A DNA stretch of 64,000 bases from Rhizobium sp. WSM4643 (GCF_025152745.1 NZ_CP104040.1:3592501-3656500); one strand, 5' to 3'; positions 18,583-26,686 are shown, counted from the first letter of the stretch. A program made the numbers and translations. Notes: generated by a model not told the origin, from the letters alone.

Positions 18583-19032
18583 TTATTTTTTGGGAGGCAG
18601 CACCACTTCGCCGGTCTCGATCAGCGATTTGAGGTTGGAGAGAATGCGTGGCCAGCCGCCGGAAACGGCGTTGATAAGCTTGGAATTCTCGACCGCGATG
18701 GAATGGGTCACCGTCAGCTTGGTGGCCGCATCGTTGACCGCCTCGATCTCCATCACGCATTGCGAATAGCCCTCGGCCTTCAGCTCCGGCATGAACTCGT
18801 TCCGCCATTTCAGCACGAGCCGTTTCGGCGGATCGCATTCCAGGATCTCGCCGGTATCGGCGACTGATCCGTCCTCGAACAGAAGCTTCCAGGCAGCGCC
18901 CGCTCGCCACTCGGTCTCGAAATGGGCGCCAAGCCAGAATTTCTTCATGAACTCGGCCGTCGTCAGCGCCGCCCAGAGCTGCTCCGGTGTCGTGCGGATA
19001 AAGGTGACATAGTTGTATGTACTGCCAGCCAT
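18583..19032 (-). CDS. SRPBCC (AHSA1-type) domain protein
   Basis: A 149-residue START-like fold protein of the Activator-of-Hsp90-homologue-1/CalC group. It starts with TYNYVTFIRTTPEQLWAALT, the usual first strand and helix, followed by the F.KKFWLGAHFETEWRAGAAW region and an AHSA1-like C-terminal helix (GGWPRILSNLKSLIETGE). Such proteins bind hydrophobic ligands, but functions are mostly unknown. It follows an ArsR-type regulator on the same strand, a very common pairing in bacterial genomes. A palindromic repeat lies in the gap between the two genes. Confidence 0.88.
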   Translation of the reverse strand: MAGSTYNYVTFIRTTPEQLWAALTTAEFMKKFWLGAHFETEWRAGAAWKLLFEDGSVADTGEILECDPPKRLVLKWRNEFMPELKAEGYSQCVMEIEAVNDAATKLTVTHSIAVENSKLINAVSGGWPRILSNLKSLIETGEVVLPPKK

Positions 19033-19058
19033 GATGATACTCCCTTTCGGCCAGGACC

Positions 19059-19170
19059 AGAACAGGATGATTTTAGGCCGACCCGGCCAAAAATCTGATT
19101 CCTGTTCTCAATTAAATAGCTGGAGCATGATGTCGTCCGAAAACCGCTTACACTTTTCGGCATCATGCTC
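19059..19170. repeat. Compound palindromic repeat between the ArsR and SRPBCC genes
   Basis: Two inverted repeats stand together. The first (19059-19108) has arms AGAACAGGATGATTTT and AAAATCTGATTCCTGTTCT around GGCCG..CGGCC. The second (19123-19170) has arms GAGCATGATG/CATCATGCTC with inner CCGAAAA/TTTTCGG. The second is a wording I recall as very frequent in Rhizobium intergenic regions. Its placement inside a two-gene operon suggests tolerance in untranslated RNA. Confidence 0.8.
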
Positions 19171-19199
19171 CGGATACTCTCGATGGCCAGGCCGCGGAT

Positions 19200-19541
19200 C
19201 TAGTGGCCGCCCTTGCCTTCGAGGGTCTGCTTCAGATCGGCGAGCGCATTCAGCTGCTGCCGTTCGAATTTGTTGATCCAGCGTTGCGCGATCTCGTTGA
19301 TCGGCACGGGATTGATGAAGTGCAGTTTCTCCCGGCCCTGGCGCTTGGACGAAACGAGGCTCGCCTCCTCCAGGATCCCAATATGTTTGGCCACGGCCTG
19401 GCGCGTCATCGCAAGCCCCTCGCAGAGCTCAGCCAGAGTCTGGCCGTTCCTCGCATACAGCCGATCTAGCAACTGCCGCCGGCTCGCATCCGCCAGAGCC
19501 CGGAAAACCCCATCATCATCCATGTCTTTATATGGAACCAT
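19200..19541 (-). CDS. ArsR-family winged-helix regulator
   Basis: A 113-residue ArsR/SmtB-type regulator without the metal-binding cysteine motif. The winged helix is clear: ALADASRRQLLDRLY (about 15-29), AELCEGLAMTRQAVAKHIGIL (recognition helix about 48-57), and the wing VSSKRQGREKLHFINP. This is the subgroup usually linked to SRPBCC or glyoxalase-type partners, and an SRPBCC gene follows. The start at 19541 is supported by AAGGAGG 12 bp upstream; a second ATG at codon 7 is possible but far from that site. The ribosome site lies inside the large inverted repeat, so the protein probably represses its own operon. Confidence 0.9.
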   Translation of the reverse strand: MVPYKDMDDDGVFRALADASRRQLLDRLYARNGQTLAELCEGLAMTRQAVAKHIGILEEASLVSSKRQGREKLHFINPVPINEIAQRWINKFERQQLNALADLKQTLEGKGGH

Positions 19542-19582
19542 TTGGTTGCCTATCTTTCCTCCTTATAGGCAACCAAATGGTT
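19536..19582. promoter_or_regulatory. Large inverted-repeat operator of the ArsR gene
   Basis: Perfect 18-bp arms AACCATTTGGTTGCCTAT and ATAGGCAACCAAATGGTT flank an 11-bp spacer that carries the gene's AAGGAGG ribosome site. Each arm contains its own dyad (ACCA, two bases, TGGT), so two ArsR dimers could bind. The left arm overlaps the start codon. Confidence 0.75.
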
Positions 19583-19634
19583 GCATGTCAAGCCGTAAAA
19601 TGTGGTTGGAATGCATGCGCCTTTAAAAGGGGCG

Positions 19635-20969
19635 CTAACTTTCGGCGGTCAGCATCCGCTTGTCGAGACCGTATTTCTGCATCTTTTCGTAGAGTGTCTT
19701 CCGGGAAATGCCGAGCGATTCATAGACCGGCCTGAGGCTGCCGCCATGAGCCACCAGCGCGCTGGCAATGACCCCTCGTTCGAATTCGGCGACACGTTCA
19801 GCAAGCCCGGTCGCCTCCTCGGCTTGGCGCCCGCCATTGTCGAGACCGAGGACCAGACGGTCTGCGGCATTCCTCAATTCACGCACATTGCCGGGCCAGT
19901 CGCGCTGAGCGATGTCGGAAATCACGTCCGGCGGCACGGCCATCTCGTCGCGGCCGTAGCGGGCCGCCGCCTCCCGCATCAGCTGCAGAAAAAGCAACGG
20001 AACATCCGCCCGCCGCTGCGACAGCGACGGCACATGCAGTGTCGCGACGTTCAGTCGATAGAAGAGGTCGGCGCGGAAGCGCCCCGCCGCCACCTCCGCC
20101 TCCAGATCGACCTTGCTTGTCGCGATGAAGCGCACGTCGAGCGCCACCACCTCGTTCGATCCGAGCCTGGAGATCACCCGCTCCTGCAGCACCCGCAGGA
20201 ACTTCGCCTGCAGGTCGAAGGGCATGGAGCCGATCTCGTCGAGCAGAATCGTGCCGCCGCGCCCATGTTCGAATTTTCCGTAGCGCGGCCTTACCGCGCC
20301 CGGAAAGGCCCCCACCTCATGGCCGAAGAGTTCGCTCTCGATCAGGTTTGCCGGAAGTGCGGCGCAATTGATCGCGATGAACGGTCGGCTCGCCCGGGCG
20401 CTGATGTCGTGGAGTGCCCGCGCCACCACCTCCTTGCCGGCCCCCGTTTCCCCGACGATAAGCGTATCGGCATCGCTCGCCCCGATCGCCCGGATGCGGT
20501 AGCGCAGGTCCACCATCACCTGCGTGCGCCCCGGCAGCCGCGCCTCGAGATCGTCGCGCTTGCCGGCGACCGCCTTCAGCAGCCGGTTTTCGAGCACGAG
20601 GCCACGCCGTTCCATCGCTCGGCGGATGACGCCGGCAAGCATTTCCGGCGTGAACGGCTTCTCGATGAAATCATAAGCGCCTTCGCGCATCGCCCTCACC
20701 GCAAGCTGCACGTCGCCGTGGCCGGTGACGAGAATGACAGGTACCTCCGGGTCGATCTCGCGGATCTTCTGCATCAGCGTCATGCCGTCGATGCCGGGCA
20801 TGCGGATATCGCTGACGACGACGCCGGGGAAGCTGTAGCCGATCAGCTCCAGCACATGATCGCCGTTCGAAAAGGTCTCGACGCTGAAGCCGGAGAGCTC
20901 CAGCGCCTGCGCCGTCGAGCGTCGCAGTTCCTCCTCGTCGTCGACCAACAGGATCTTCGCATCGTTCAT
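19635..20969 (-). CDS. dctD: Sigma-54-dependent response regulator, DctD type
   Basis: NtrC-class activator partner of DctB. The 444-residue protein has a receiver domain (LLVDDEEELRRS at 7-18, phospho-acceptor Asp in VVVSDIRMPG near 54, Lys in EKPF near 104), an AAA+ domain with Walker A GETGAGKE (about 174) and Walker B GGTILLDEIGSMP, and a C-terminal Fis-type helix (LGISRKTLYEKMQKYGL). The sigma-54 contact loop reads GAFPGA instead of the consensus GAFTGA. It overlaps dctB by 4 bp. DctD normally activates dctA; dctA is not adjacent here. Assignment as DctD rather than another DctD-like activator rests on the DctB partner and the closely similar AAA+ wording. Confidence 0.86.
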   Translation of the reverse strand: MNDAKILLVDDEEELRRSTAQALELSGFSVETFSNGDHVLELIGYSFPGVVVSDIRMPGIDGMTLMQKIREIDPEVPVILVTGHGDVQLAVRAMREGAYDFIEKPFTPEMLAGVIRRAMERRGLVLENRLLKAVAGKRDDLEARLPGRTQVMVDLRYRIRAIGASDADTLIVGETGAGKEVVARALHDISARASRPFIAINCAALPANLIESELFGHEVGAFPGAVRPRYGKFEHGRGGTILLDEIGSMPFDLQAKFLRVLQERVISRLGSNEVVALDVRFIATSKVDLEAEVAAGRFRADLFYRLNVATLHVPSLSQRRADVPLLFLQLMREAAARYGRDEMAVPPDVISDIAQRDWPGNVRELRNAADRLVLGLDNGGRQAEEATGLAERVAEFERGVIASALVAHGGSLRPVYESLGISRKTLYEKMQKYGLDKRMLTAES

Positions 20970-22840
20970 TCCGCCGCCTCCGGCATCAGCCCTGCCGCCG
21001 ATCGCAGCTCGATGCGGAACACCGCGCCCCCTTCGGGATGATTGGCAGCAGTGAGACTGCCGCCGAAATCCTTGATGATGTTATAGGAGATCGAAAGCCC
21101 GAGACCGAGGCCCTTACCGACGCCCTTCGTCGTGAAGAACGGGTCGAAGATGCGCTCGGCGATTGCGGCTGGCACGCCCGGCCCATGGTCCCGCACCGTC
21201 AGCACCACCTTGCCGGCCTCCTCGAAGGCCGAAACCTCGATGCGCCGGTCATTAAGCCCTTCCACCGCATCGGCCGCATTCGAGATCACGTTCACCAGCA
21301 CCTGCTGCAGACGCACGGAACCGGCGCGCACCACCGGCGGACGTGGCCCGAGATCGAGCAAGAGCTCGGCATCTGCCGCCTTCAGCCGCCAGGCGATGAT
21401 CTCGAGCGTGTCGCGCATCGCCTCGTCGAGGGAAACGGGACCGAGCTTCTCGTTCGGCTTGCGGGCGAAGTTGCGCAGGTGCCGGCTGATCGATGCCATC
21501 CGGTCGATCAGCCCGCCGATACGCCGGATATTGTCGCGCGCCTCCTCCGTCCGTCCGCGATCGATGAGCACCGAGGTACTGTCCGTATAGGTCTTGGCCG
21601 CGGCGAGCGGCTGGTTGAACTCGTGCGAAAGAGCAGCCGACATCTGTCCGAGACCGGCGAGTTTTCCGGCCTGGATCAGGTCGGCCTGCGTTTGGCGCAG
21701 CTGCTGCTCGGTCAGCCGCCGCTCGGCGATCTCCTCTTCGATACGGCTGTTGACGCGGGCAAGATCGGCCGTGCGCTCCTCGACACGTCGTTCCAGCTCG
21801 TTGCGCGCCTCGGCCTGCATCTGCATGCGCTCGGCGAGCCGCGTCCGCCGCTGGCGCAGAACCGCCACCGTAAGCCCGGCGATGCACAGGATGAGAAAGA
21901 CGGCCGCAAGCGCCGTGCGCGCCTGGGTGCGGATGGAACTCGTTTCCATCAGCACGTTCACCGTCCAGTCCTCGGCCGGCATGTAATGCGAGAGCACCAG
22001 ATATTCGCTCGAGCCGCGCTCGTCGGCCAACGTCATCAGCTCATGCTGCTCGAAACGATGTCGCGTCACTGGCAGCGCCGTCAGCCTGGCATTGGCATAG
22101 CGCCGCGACGCCTCGGTGCGGGCGATGCGATCGGCCGTCAGCGGCAGGATGGCGCCGTAAAGCCATTCCGGGCTGCCGGACATGAAGATGATGCCCTCGG
22201 GATCGGAGACGAAGATCTTGTATTCGCCGCCGCCCCAGGAGGATTCGATCGTGTCGATATCGACCTTGAAGACGATGACACCGCGAATATCCGCGCCTGT
22301 CCGGATCGGTGCGGCAAAATAATAGCCGCGCTTCAGCGAGGTTGTGCCGAGCGCGTAGAACCGCGCCTGCCGGCCTTCGATCGCATCCTGGAAATAGGGT
22401 CTGTAGCTGAAATTCTGTCCGATGAAGCTTGCAGGCCTATCGTAATTGCTGGCCGCGATCGTCTCTCCATCCGGCTTGACCACATAGATGTCGGAGGATT
22501 TAAGCAGCCCATTAATCGCCTTGAGATAGAGATTGGCCGCATCGCGCAGCGCCGCATCTTCAGGCGCGCTCACCAGTTCCTTGATATCGTCGTGATCTGC
22601 GATCAGCGCCGGTAGCGCCTCGTAGCGGTTGAGATGGCCGCTGAGTGCCGAAACGGCAAGGCGCAGCGCCGTTCCCGCCTGCGCCGAGGCTTCTTCCATA
22701 TAGGCGCGCGTGGCAATCGCGCTTCCATAGGTGAAGAAAGCGAAGATGATCAGCGGCACCACCAGCAACACCGCTATCGCACGATATCTCGAAGACAGAA
22801 CCGGCTCCTCCCTTCCTGCCTCCACTCCCCAGCGAGGCAT
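20966..22840 (-). CDS. dctB: C4-dicarboxylate sensor histidine kinase, DctB type
   Basis: Membrane sensor kinase that detects dicarboxylates in the periplasm. N-terminal helix (AIAVLLVVPLIIFAFFTY, about 19-36), a periplasmic double-PAS (dCache) sensor region to about residue 310, second helix (ALAAVFLILCIAGLTVAVL), a coiled-coil linker, HisKA H-box ALSHEFNQPLAAAKTY (about 405-420), and HATPase with DHGPGVP and GKGLGLGLSI. The ATG at 22840 is preferred; a TTG 33 bp upstream (22873) would add 11 residues. Ribosome-site evidence is weak for both. Usually dctA is divergent from dctB; here a molybdopterin oxidoreductase lies there instead. Confidence 0.87.
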   Translation of the reverse strand: MPRWGVEAGREEPVLSSRYRAIAVLLVVPLIIFAFFTYGSAIATRAYMEEASAQAGTALRLAVSALSGHLNRYEALPALIADHDDIKELVSAPEDAALRDAANLYLKAINGLLKSSDIYVVKPDGETIAASNYDRPASFIGQNFSYRPYFQDAIEGRQARFYALGTTSLKRGYYFAAPIRTGADIRGVIVFKVDIDTIESSWGGGEYKIFVSDPEGIIFMSGSPEWLYGAILPLTADRIARTEASRRYANARLTALPVTRHRFEQHELMTLADERGSSEYLVLSHYMPAEDWTVNVLMETSSIRTQARTALAAVFLILCIAGLTVAVLRQRRTRLAERMQMQAEARNELERRVEERTADLARVNSRIEEEIAERRLTEQQLRQTQADLIQAGKLAGLGQMSAALSHEFNQPLAAAKTYTDSTSVLIDRGRTEEARDNIRRIGGLIDRMASISRHLRNFARKPNEKLGPVSLDEAMRDTLEIIAWRLKAADAELLLDLGPRPPVVRAGSVRLQQVLVNVISNAADAVEGLNDRRIEVSAFEEAGKVVLTVRDHGPGVPAAIAERIFDPFFTTKGVGKGLGLGLSISYNIIKDFGGSLTAANHPEGGAVFRIELRSAAGLMPEAAE

Positions 22841-22951
22841 GCCCGACGGCACCGAGTTTAGTGAGGCCGGCAAGGATTTCCAAGGGGCTGCCCAAACTTG
22901 ACACCGCCAAGGGCGGATGTCCTATTGCTGCACTGCAAGGAGACCCCGCCC

Positions 22952-23614
22952 ATGAGCGACGACCAGACGCCCGCCGACAGCAAGCTCACCACATCCAAGC
23001 GCCGCTGGGCGGCCGAGGGAAAGTTCCTGACCGGCCGCATCAGCCGCCCGGAAGCCGAGCGCCTGCCGCCCGGCCAGCACCTTGTCAAGAACTGGCCGGT
23101 GCTCGATCTCGGCCAGCAGCCTGTTGTCTCCACTGGTACCTGGCGGCTCGAGGTGCGCGGCCTCGTCGAAACGACGCTCACCCTCACCTGGACCGACTTC
23201 CAGGCGATCGAACAGAGCACCAGGGTCAGCGATATCCACTGCGTCACCACCTGGTCGCGCTACGACAACAAATGGAACGGCGTTTCGACGCGCGATCTGC
23301 TCGACCTCGCCATGCCGAAGCCGGAAGCAGCTTACGTCATGCTGACGAGTTATGACGGCTATACCACCAACCTGCCGCTCGCCGATTTCGCCGCCGAGGA
23401 TGCGATCCTCGCCACCGCCTGGGAAGCCCTGCCGCTGACGCCGGAGCATGGCGGCCCGATGCGGATCGTCGTGCCACATCTCTATTTCTGGAAAAGCGCC
23501 AAATGGCTGCGCCGCATCGAGCTGATATCAGCCGACCAGGCAGGCTTCTGGGAAAAGAACGGCTACCACATGTATGGCGATCCGTGGCGCGAGCAGCGCT
23601 ATTCCGACGACTGA
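22952..23614 (+). CDS. Sulfite-oxidase-like molybdopterin-dependent oxidoreductase
   Basis: A 220-residue protein made of the oxidoreductase molybdopterin-binding domain alone, as in YuiH/YedY-like proteins. The cysteine in SDIHCVTTWSRYDN (about 107) is the expected molybdenum ligand. LTWTDFQAI and the C-terminal GYHMYGDPWREQR are further landmarks. No signal peptide is seen, so it is probably cytosolic, unlike MsrP. An AAGGAGA site 8 bp before the ATG sets the start. The reaction and partner are unknown. Its end overlaps the convergent next gene by 16 bp. Confidence 0.85.
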   Translation: MSDDQTPADSKLTTSKRRWAAEGKFLTGRISRPEAERLPPGQHLVKNWPVLDLGQQPVVSTGTWRLEVRGLVETTLTLTWTDFQAIEQSTRVSDIHCVTTWSRYDNKWNGVSTRDLLDLAMPKPEAAYVMLTSYDGYTTNLPLADFAAEDAILATAWEALPLTPEHGGPMRIVVPHLYFWKSAKWLRRIELISADQAGFWEKNGYHMYGDPWREQRYSDD

Positions 23615-24228
23615 GCCTTCGGTTGCGAGAAGCGGCGAAGCGCAAACACACCCAGGCCGAACAAAGAGGCAAGCCCCGTCAGAGACGCCATGCTGGCGGC
23701 ATGGAATGGGATCCCGCTCCAGCGCGGCTTGACGATATCGGCTGTGTTGAAGGCCTCGCCGCTGAACCGGCAGGTGATGAGCGCGAGACCGCGCCGCACC
23801 ATGTCAGCATCGACAGCGGAAATGATTTCGCCTGCAGCAGCCCTCTCCCGCGGCATCTCGCGCATCGAAAGCAAGACGGCCTTGGTCGCGGCCAGATAGG
23901 CATGGGCGCATTCGTTGAACGGGCTTTCCTCAGCCGTCACGCTGCCCGGCATCCGGCCCCACAGACAGTAGGAATACTGGATCTCGGCATAGTTCAGCAT
24001 GCGGCGAAACGGCTCGTTCGTATCGACTGCACGGGATGCAAGGTCGATAATCCCACTGCGATAGTCAGACATGACTGCCATCTCGCCATGGGAAATTTCC
24101 GGGATATCCAGGCCTGCATGGCTGCCGCCATCGCTGCGACTATGGGCAAAAGCGCTTCCGGCAATGAATAGAAGCAAGGTCGCGCTGAGACCAAGAAATG
24201 CAAGCCGTCGATAGAGATAGCGTGCCAT
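23599..24228 (-). CDS. Exported, membrane-anchored protein of unknown function
   Basis: A 209-residue protein with an N-terminal signal or anchor (RYLYRRLAFLGLSATLLLF, ending at SAFA near residue 28) and a hydrophobic C-terminal segment (ASLTGLASLFGLGVFAL) followed by a basic tail. The middle is soluble, with a few cysteines (SYCLWGRM, NECAHAYL, LITCRF) that may form disulphides in the periplasm. Its sequence is not one I recognise. The start is set at the signal peptide; the longer ORF runs into the repeat. It is convergent with the molybdopterin gene and the 3' ends overlap by 16 bp. Confidence 0.7.
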   Translation of the reverse strand: MARYLYRRLAFLGLSATLLLFIAGSAFAHSRSDGGSHAGLDIPEISHGEMAVMSDYRSGIIDLASRAVDTNEPFRRMLNYAEIQYSYCLWGRMPGSVTAEESPFNECAHAYLAATKAVLLSMREMPRERAAAGEIISAVDADMVRRGLALITCRFSGEAFNTADIVKPRWSGIPFHAASMASLTGLASLFGLGVFALRRFSQPKAQSSE

Positions 24229-24290
24229 CCCGCCAACTTGCCTTCCTGTCCTCGGACTCCTGACGGACGAGAGAGGAATACGGCGCCGCC

Positions 24291-24460
24291 ACATATCCCT
24301 TCTCCCCAAGGGGAGAAGATGCCGGCAGGCAGATGAGGGGGTGAGCAGCAAAGCTGCGAATGCACTGAGCACAAGCGAAGGGCAACATATAGGGCGCGCC
24401 GTGCGGCCCCCTCATCCGACCCTTCGGGCCACCTTCTCCCCGCTGGGGAGAAGGGGTAGC
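24291..24460. repeat. RIME-like repeat, two divergent copies
   Basis: Stem-loop CTTCTCCCCAAGGGGAGAAG with GCCGGCAGGCAGATGAGGGGG forms one half. A second half, about 90 bp on, reads CCCCCTCATCCGACCC, then CTTCTCCCCGCTGGGGAGAAG (each is one palindrome). The two halves face each other, giving a composite inverted repeat in the gap before cbtA's end. Confidence 0.75.
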
Positions 24461-24484
24461 AAGTCGCCACCTCGATACGCCGGA

Positions 24485-25219
24485 TCACCGAAACGCTGGC
24501 CGCAGCCCGCCCTTAACCGCAAGCCGCTTTTCCGCCAATGCTCCGAAGGCAAGGCCCAAGGTTGCCCAGAGGATCACATGCATGCCGAGTGAGGTCGTGC
24601 GGAACCGCCAGAGCATCATCGCCGAGAAGTTCTCCGGCACCTCGTTGATCGGCGGCAGCAGATAGAGCACGAGGCCGATGAAGACGAGATAGGCGATGCC
24701 GGCGATGATCGCGCCGTTCCAGAGACCGAAACGCTCGGAAAGGCGGCGCGACAGCGCCACTGCGGCAACCAGCGCCGCAAGCGAGACGACGATCATCAGG
24801 AAGAAAAGCTCGGTCCTGGCACCGATCGTGTCGGGATTGCCGACCGCCGGCGGGTTGGCCGGATACTTGATACCGGGAACGAGGACAACCGCCACGAACG
24901 CGGCGATGGCGATGACGGCCGAGGTGCCGCGTGGCGAAAGGCTGCTGAAGCGGCCTTGCACGAAAGCGAAGGCGAGCGCAAAGAGCCCGCCGACGGCGAC
25001 GCTGTAGGCCATGACGCCGGTGAAAAGGCCAAGACCGGCCTGTGTGGCGCGGCTTACGATTTCGGGTTCGGCAGCCTCGCCGGCCGCCTGGGCGCTTGCC
25101 TCCTCGAAGGCGATCGCCGCATCGACCAGCGGCTCGCCGAAAGTATGGGCGAAAGCGAAAACGAGGATGCCAGCCATCAGGCCCGCGAGCATGCCGCGAA
25201 GCAGAAGATTTCCAACCAT
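24485..25219 (-). CDS. cbtA: Cobalt transporter subunit CbtA
   Basis: Membrane subunit of the predicted cobalt transporter CbtAB. The 244-residue product has six hydrophobic segments, with the conserved LLLRGMLAGLMAGILVFAFAHTFGEP start (read in parts, residues 5-30) and the PxxKYPANPPAVGNPDTI loop typical of CbtA. It lies 26 bp after cbtB and so shares its cobalamin riboswitch. Cobalt supply for B12 synthesis is the accepted role of CbtAB families from comparative genomics. Confidence 0.92.
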   Translation of the reverse strand: MVGNLLLRGMLAGLMAGILVFAFAHTFGEPLVDAAIAFEEASAQAAGEAAEPEIVSRATQAGLGLFTGVMAYSVAVGGLFALAFAFVQGRFSSLSPRGTSAVIAIAAFVAVVLVPGIKYPANPPAVGNPDTIGARTELFFLMIVVSLAALVAAVALSRRLSERFGLWNGAIIAGIAYLVFIGLVLYLLPPINEVPENFSAMMLWRFRTTSLGMHVILWATLGLAFGALAEKRLAVKGGLRPAFR

Positions 25220-25245
25220 GTTAGGAACTCCGATCGCGAAGCGCG

Positions 25246-25455
25246 TTAATGGCAGGGAAAGCCGAGGAGATGGCGGCCGTCATGCACGAATTCGTGCACA
25301 TACATGCCGTTGAACAGCGCCATCGCGCCTTCCTCGGTGCCGACGAAATAGAGGACGATGAGCATCAGCAGGCCGCCGAAGATCGCCCAGGGCAGGATCT
25401 CGCCTACAGGGATCGGCGCCGGTACAGCAACGGGCGCGAAAGTGGTGTCAGACAT
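25246..25455 (-). CDS. cbtB: Cobalt transporter subunit CbtB
   Basis: A 69-residue protein with one transmembrane helix (ILPWAIFGGLLMLIVLYFVG, about 19-38) and a histidine-rich C-terminus (YVHEFVHDGRHLLGFPCH), which is the diagnostic CbtB tail thought to bind cobalt. The ATG is preceded by GGAGGAAT and sits about 40 bp after the riboswitch aptamer. A longer in-frame extension reads through the aptamer and is rejected. First gene of cbtBA. Confidence 0.92.
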   Translation of the reverse strand: MSDTTFAPVAVPAPIPVGEILPWAIFGGLLMLIVLYFVGTEEGAMALFNGMYVHEFVHDGRHLLGFPCH

Positions 25456-25496
25456 GTATTCCTCCGGGAATGACGCGTTCAGTCGAAAGAGTGCTT

Positions 25497-25607
25497 GTGC
25501 AGTAGGGTCTGACTTCCAGCGCGAAGAGCTCACGCTGGTCACAGTGGCGCGACCGCGCCGGACTTACACCGGCTTCCAAACCCGCAACAGCACGGTTATA
25601 TCTGCAC
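25497..25607 (-). promoter_or_regulatory. Cobalamin riboswitch upstream of cbtBA
   Basis: Read on the minus strand, the leader contains the B12 box GCGCCACTGTGA and the blocks GCCGGTGTAAGTCCGGC and GGAAGTCAGACCC, all characteristic of cobalamin aptamers. P1 closes with GTGCAG (25607-25602) and CTGCAC (25502-25497). The cbtB ribosome site GGAGGAA follows about 35 bp later, so control is probably at translation start. B12 binding would shut down cobalt uptake. Confidence 0.92.
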
Positions 25608-25682
25608 GCCGAAGAGACTGTCAACGAAACTTCACAAGCCGGCGAAGGACGCTGTCGCAGCATTCGGGAGACAAGAACGACT

Positions 25683-26237
25683 GTGAACACGCGCCTCACC
25701 TGGATCTGCCACGGCGCGACGGCAGCAAGCCGCAAGGCCCTGTTCCCGCTCGACGAACCGCTCGAGGACAAGGCAGTAGAGGAGGCCGGCAGGATGACCC
25801 CCCCGCCCCGCGCCGATCGCATTGTCACGAGCCCCGCCTTGCGCGCCCGTCAGACTGCTGACGCGCTCCGCCTCCAAGCCCGGATAGATCAGGCGCTTTG
25901 CGACTGTGACCATGGCCGCTGGGCCGGCAGGTCAATCGCGGCGATCGGGACCGAAGAGCCGGAAAACCTCATGGGGTGGATGAGCGATCCGGAAGCGGCT
26001 CCGCATGGCGGCGAGAGCCTTGTTGATCTGCGCAAGCGCATCGCCGGCTGGATGGATGGACAGACTGTTCTCGACGGCCACATCATTGCAATCAGCCATG
26101 CGGCCGTCATCCGGGCAGCGATCGTGCATGTGCTTCAGGCGCCACTCTCCTCCTTCTGGCTGAGCGACGTCGAGCCGCTTTCCGTTATCCGCATGACCAG
26201 CAACGGACAGCGTTGGTCTCTGCGCTTCCAGCATTAG
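25683..26237 (+). CDS. Histidine phosphatase family protein linked to cbtBA
   Basis: A 184-residue protein of the phosphoglycerate-mutase-like histidine phosphatase superfamily. Landmarks are TWICHGATAASR (7-18, catalytic His10), TSPALRARQTADAL (second arginine region, about 49), and AISHAAVIRAA (second catalytic His, about 139). The usual RHG triad reads CHG, so the first phosphate-binding arginine is missing. The start is GTG. It is divergent from the riboswitch-controlled cobalt transporter, suggesting a CobC-like role in cobalamin metabolism, but the altered motif makes phosphatase activity uncertain. Confidence 0.8.
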   Translation: MNTRLTWICHGATAASRKALFPLDEPLEDKAVEEAGRMTPPPRADRIVTSPALRARQTADALRLQARIDQALCDCDHGRWAGRSIAAIGTEEPENLMGWMSDPEAAPHGGESLVDLRKRIAGWMDGQTVLDGHIIAISHAAVIRAAIVHVLQAPLSSFWLSDVEPLSVIRMTSNGQRWSLRFQH

Positions 26238-26336
26238 AGACTGCTGATCTTATCCAGCTTTGCACAAGCAAATCGCGTCATCTCTGTTGAACCCGGCTTT
26301 GCGGGAACTACTTCCTTGTCCCAAGGAGATGGAAGA

Positions 26337-26453
26337 ATGACATATGATTGGAGTGGCGAGCGCACACGACGCCTGCGTTTCATGCGTGTCGCCACAGTCA
26401 CGGTTCTGGTCGGTCTCATTGTCAGCGTTCCGCTGCTGATCGTCACCGCCTGA
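26337..26453 (+). CDS. Small single-pass membrane peptide (38 residues)
   Basis: The ORF has AAGGAG 8 bp before its ATG, a basic N-terminal region (SGERTRRLRFMR) and one hydrophobic segment (VATVTVLVGLIVSVPLLIV, about 18-36), followed by a hairpin that could end transcription. This set of features supports a real short membrane protein. No family is recognised. The surrounding 450-bp gap contains no other gene that I can support. Confidence 0.6.
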   Translation: MTYDWSGERTRRLRFMRVATVTVLVGLIVSVPLLIVTA

Positions 26454-26463
26454 AGCACTGGAA

Positions 26464-26500
26464 AGGGCGAGCGATGCATTAGCACGCTCGCCTTCGTTCT
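26464..26500 (+). terminator. Hairpin after the small membrane peptide gene
   Basis: GGCGAGCG and CGCTCGCC form an 8-bp stem with an 11-base loop, starting 13 bp after the stop codon and followed by TTCGTTCT. The T-run is short, so termination strength is uncertain. Confidence 0.55.
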
Positions 26501-26686
26501 CCCGCATGAGCCAGTCTTCCGAACAATCAAGGGCATCGCGCTGATAACGACGCCCTGATTCCCCACAAGCCTGTCGGGTCTCTCTGCGGCACGCAACAGG
26601 CTGCTGCCTCTGATAATTCGCCTTCTGGTTTCAACAAACATTTCAGACTTTCGTGATATTTCCGCGAAGGTGGAGATGGAGAAGGC

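Noticed and set aside
13775..24460. CRISPR-like array from repeated stem-loops
   Set aside because: The repeats at 13.8, 17.3 and 24.4 kb are scattered intergenic palindromes, not regularly spaced direct repeats; no cas genes are present.
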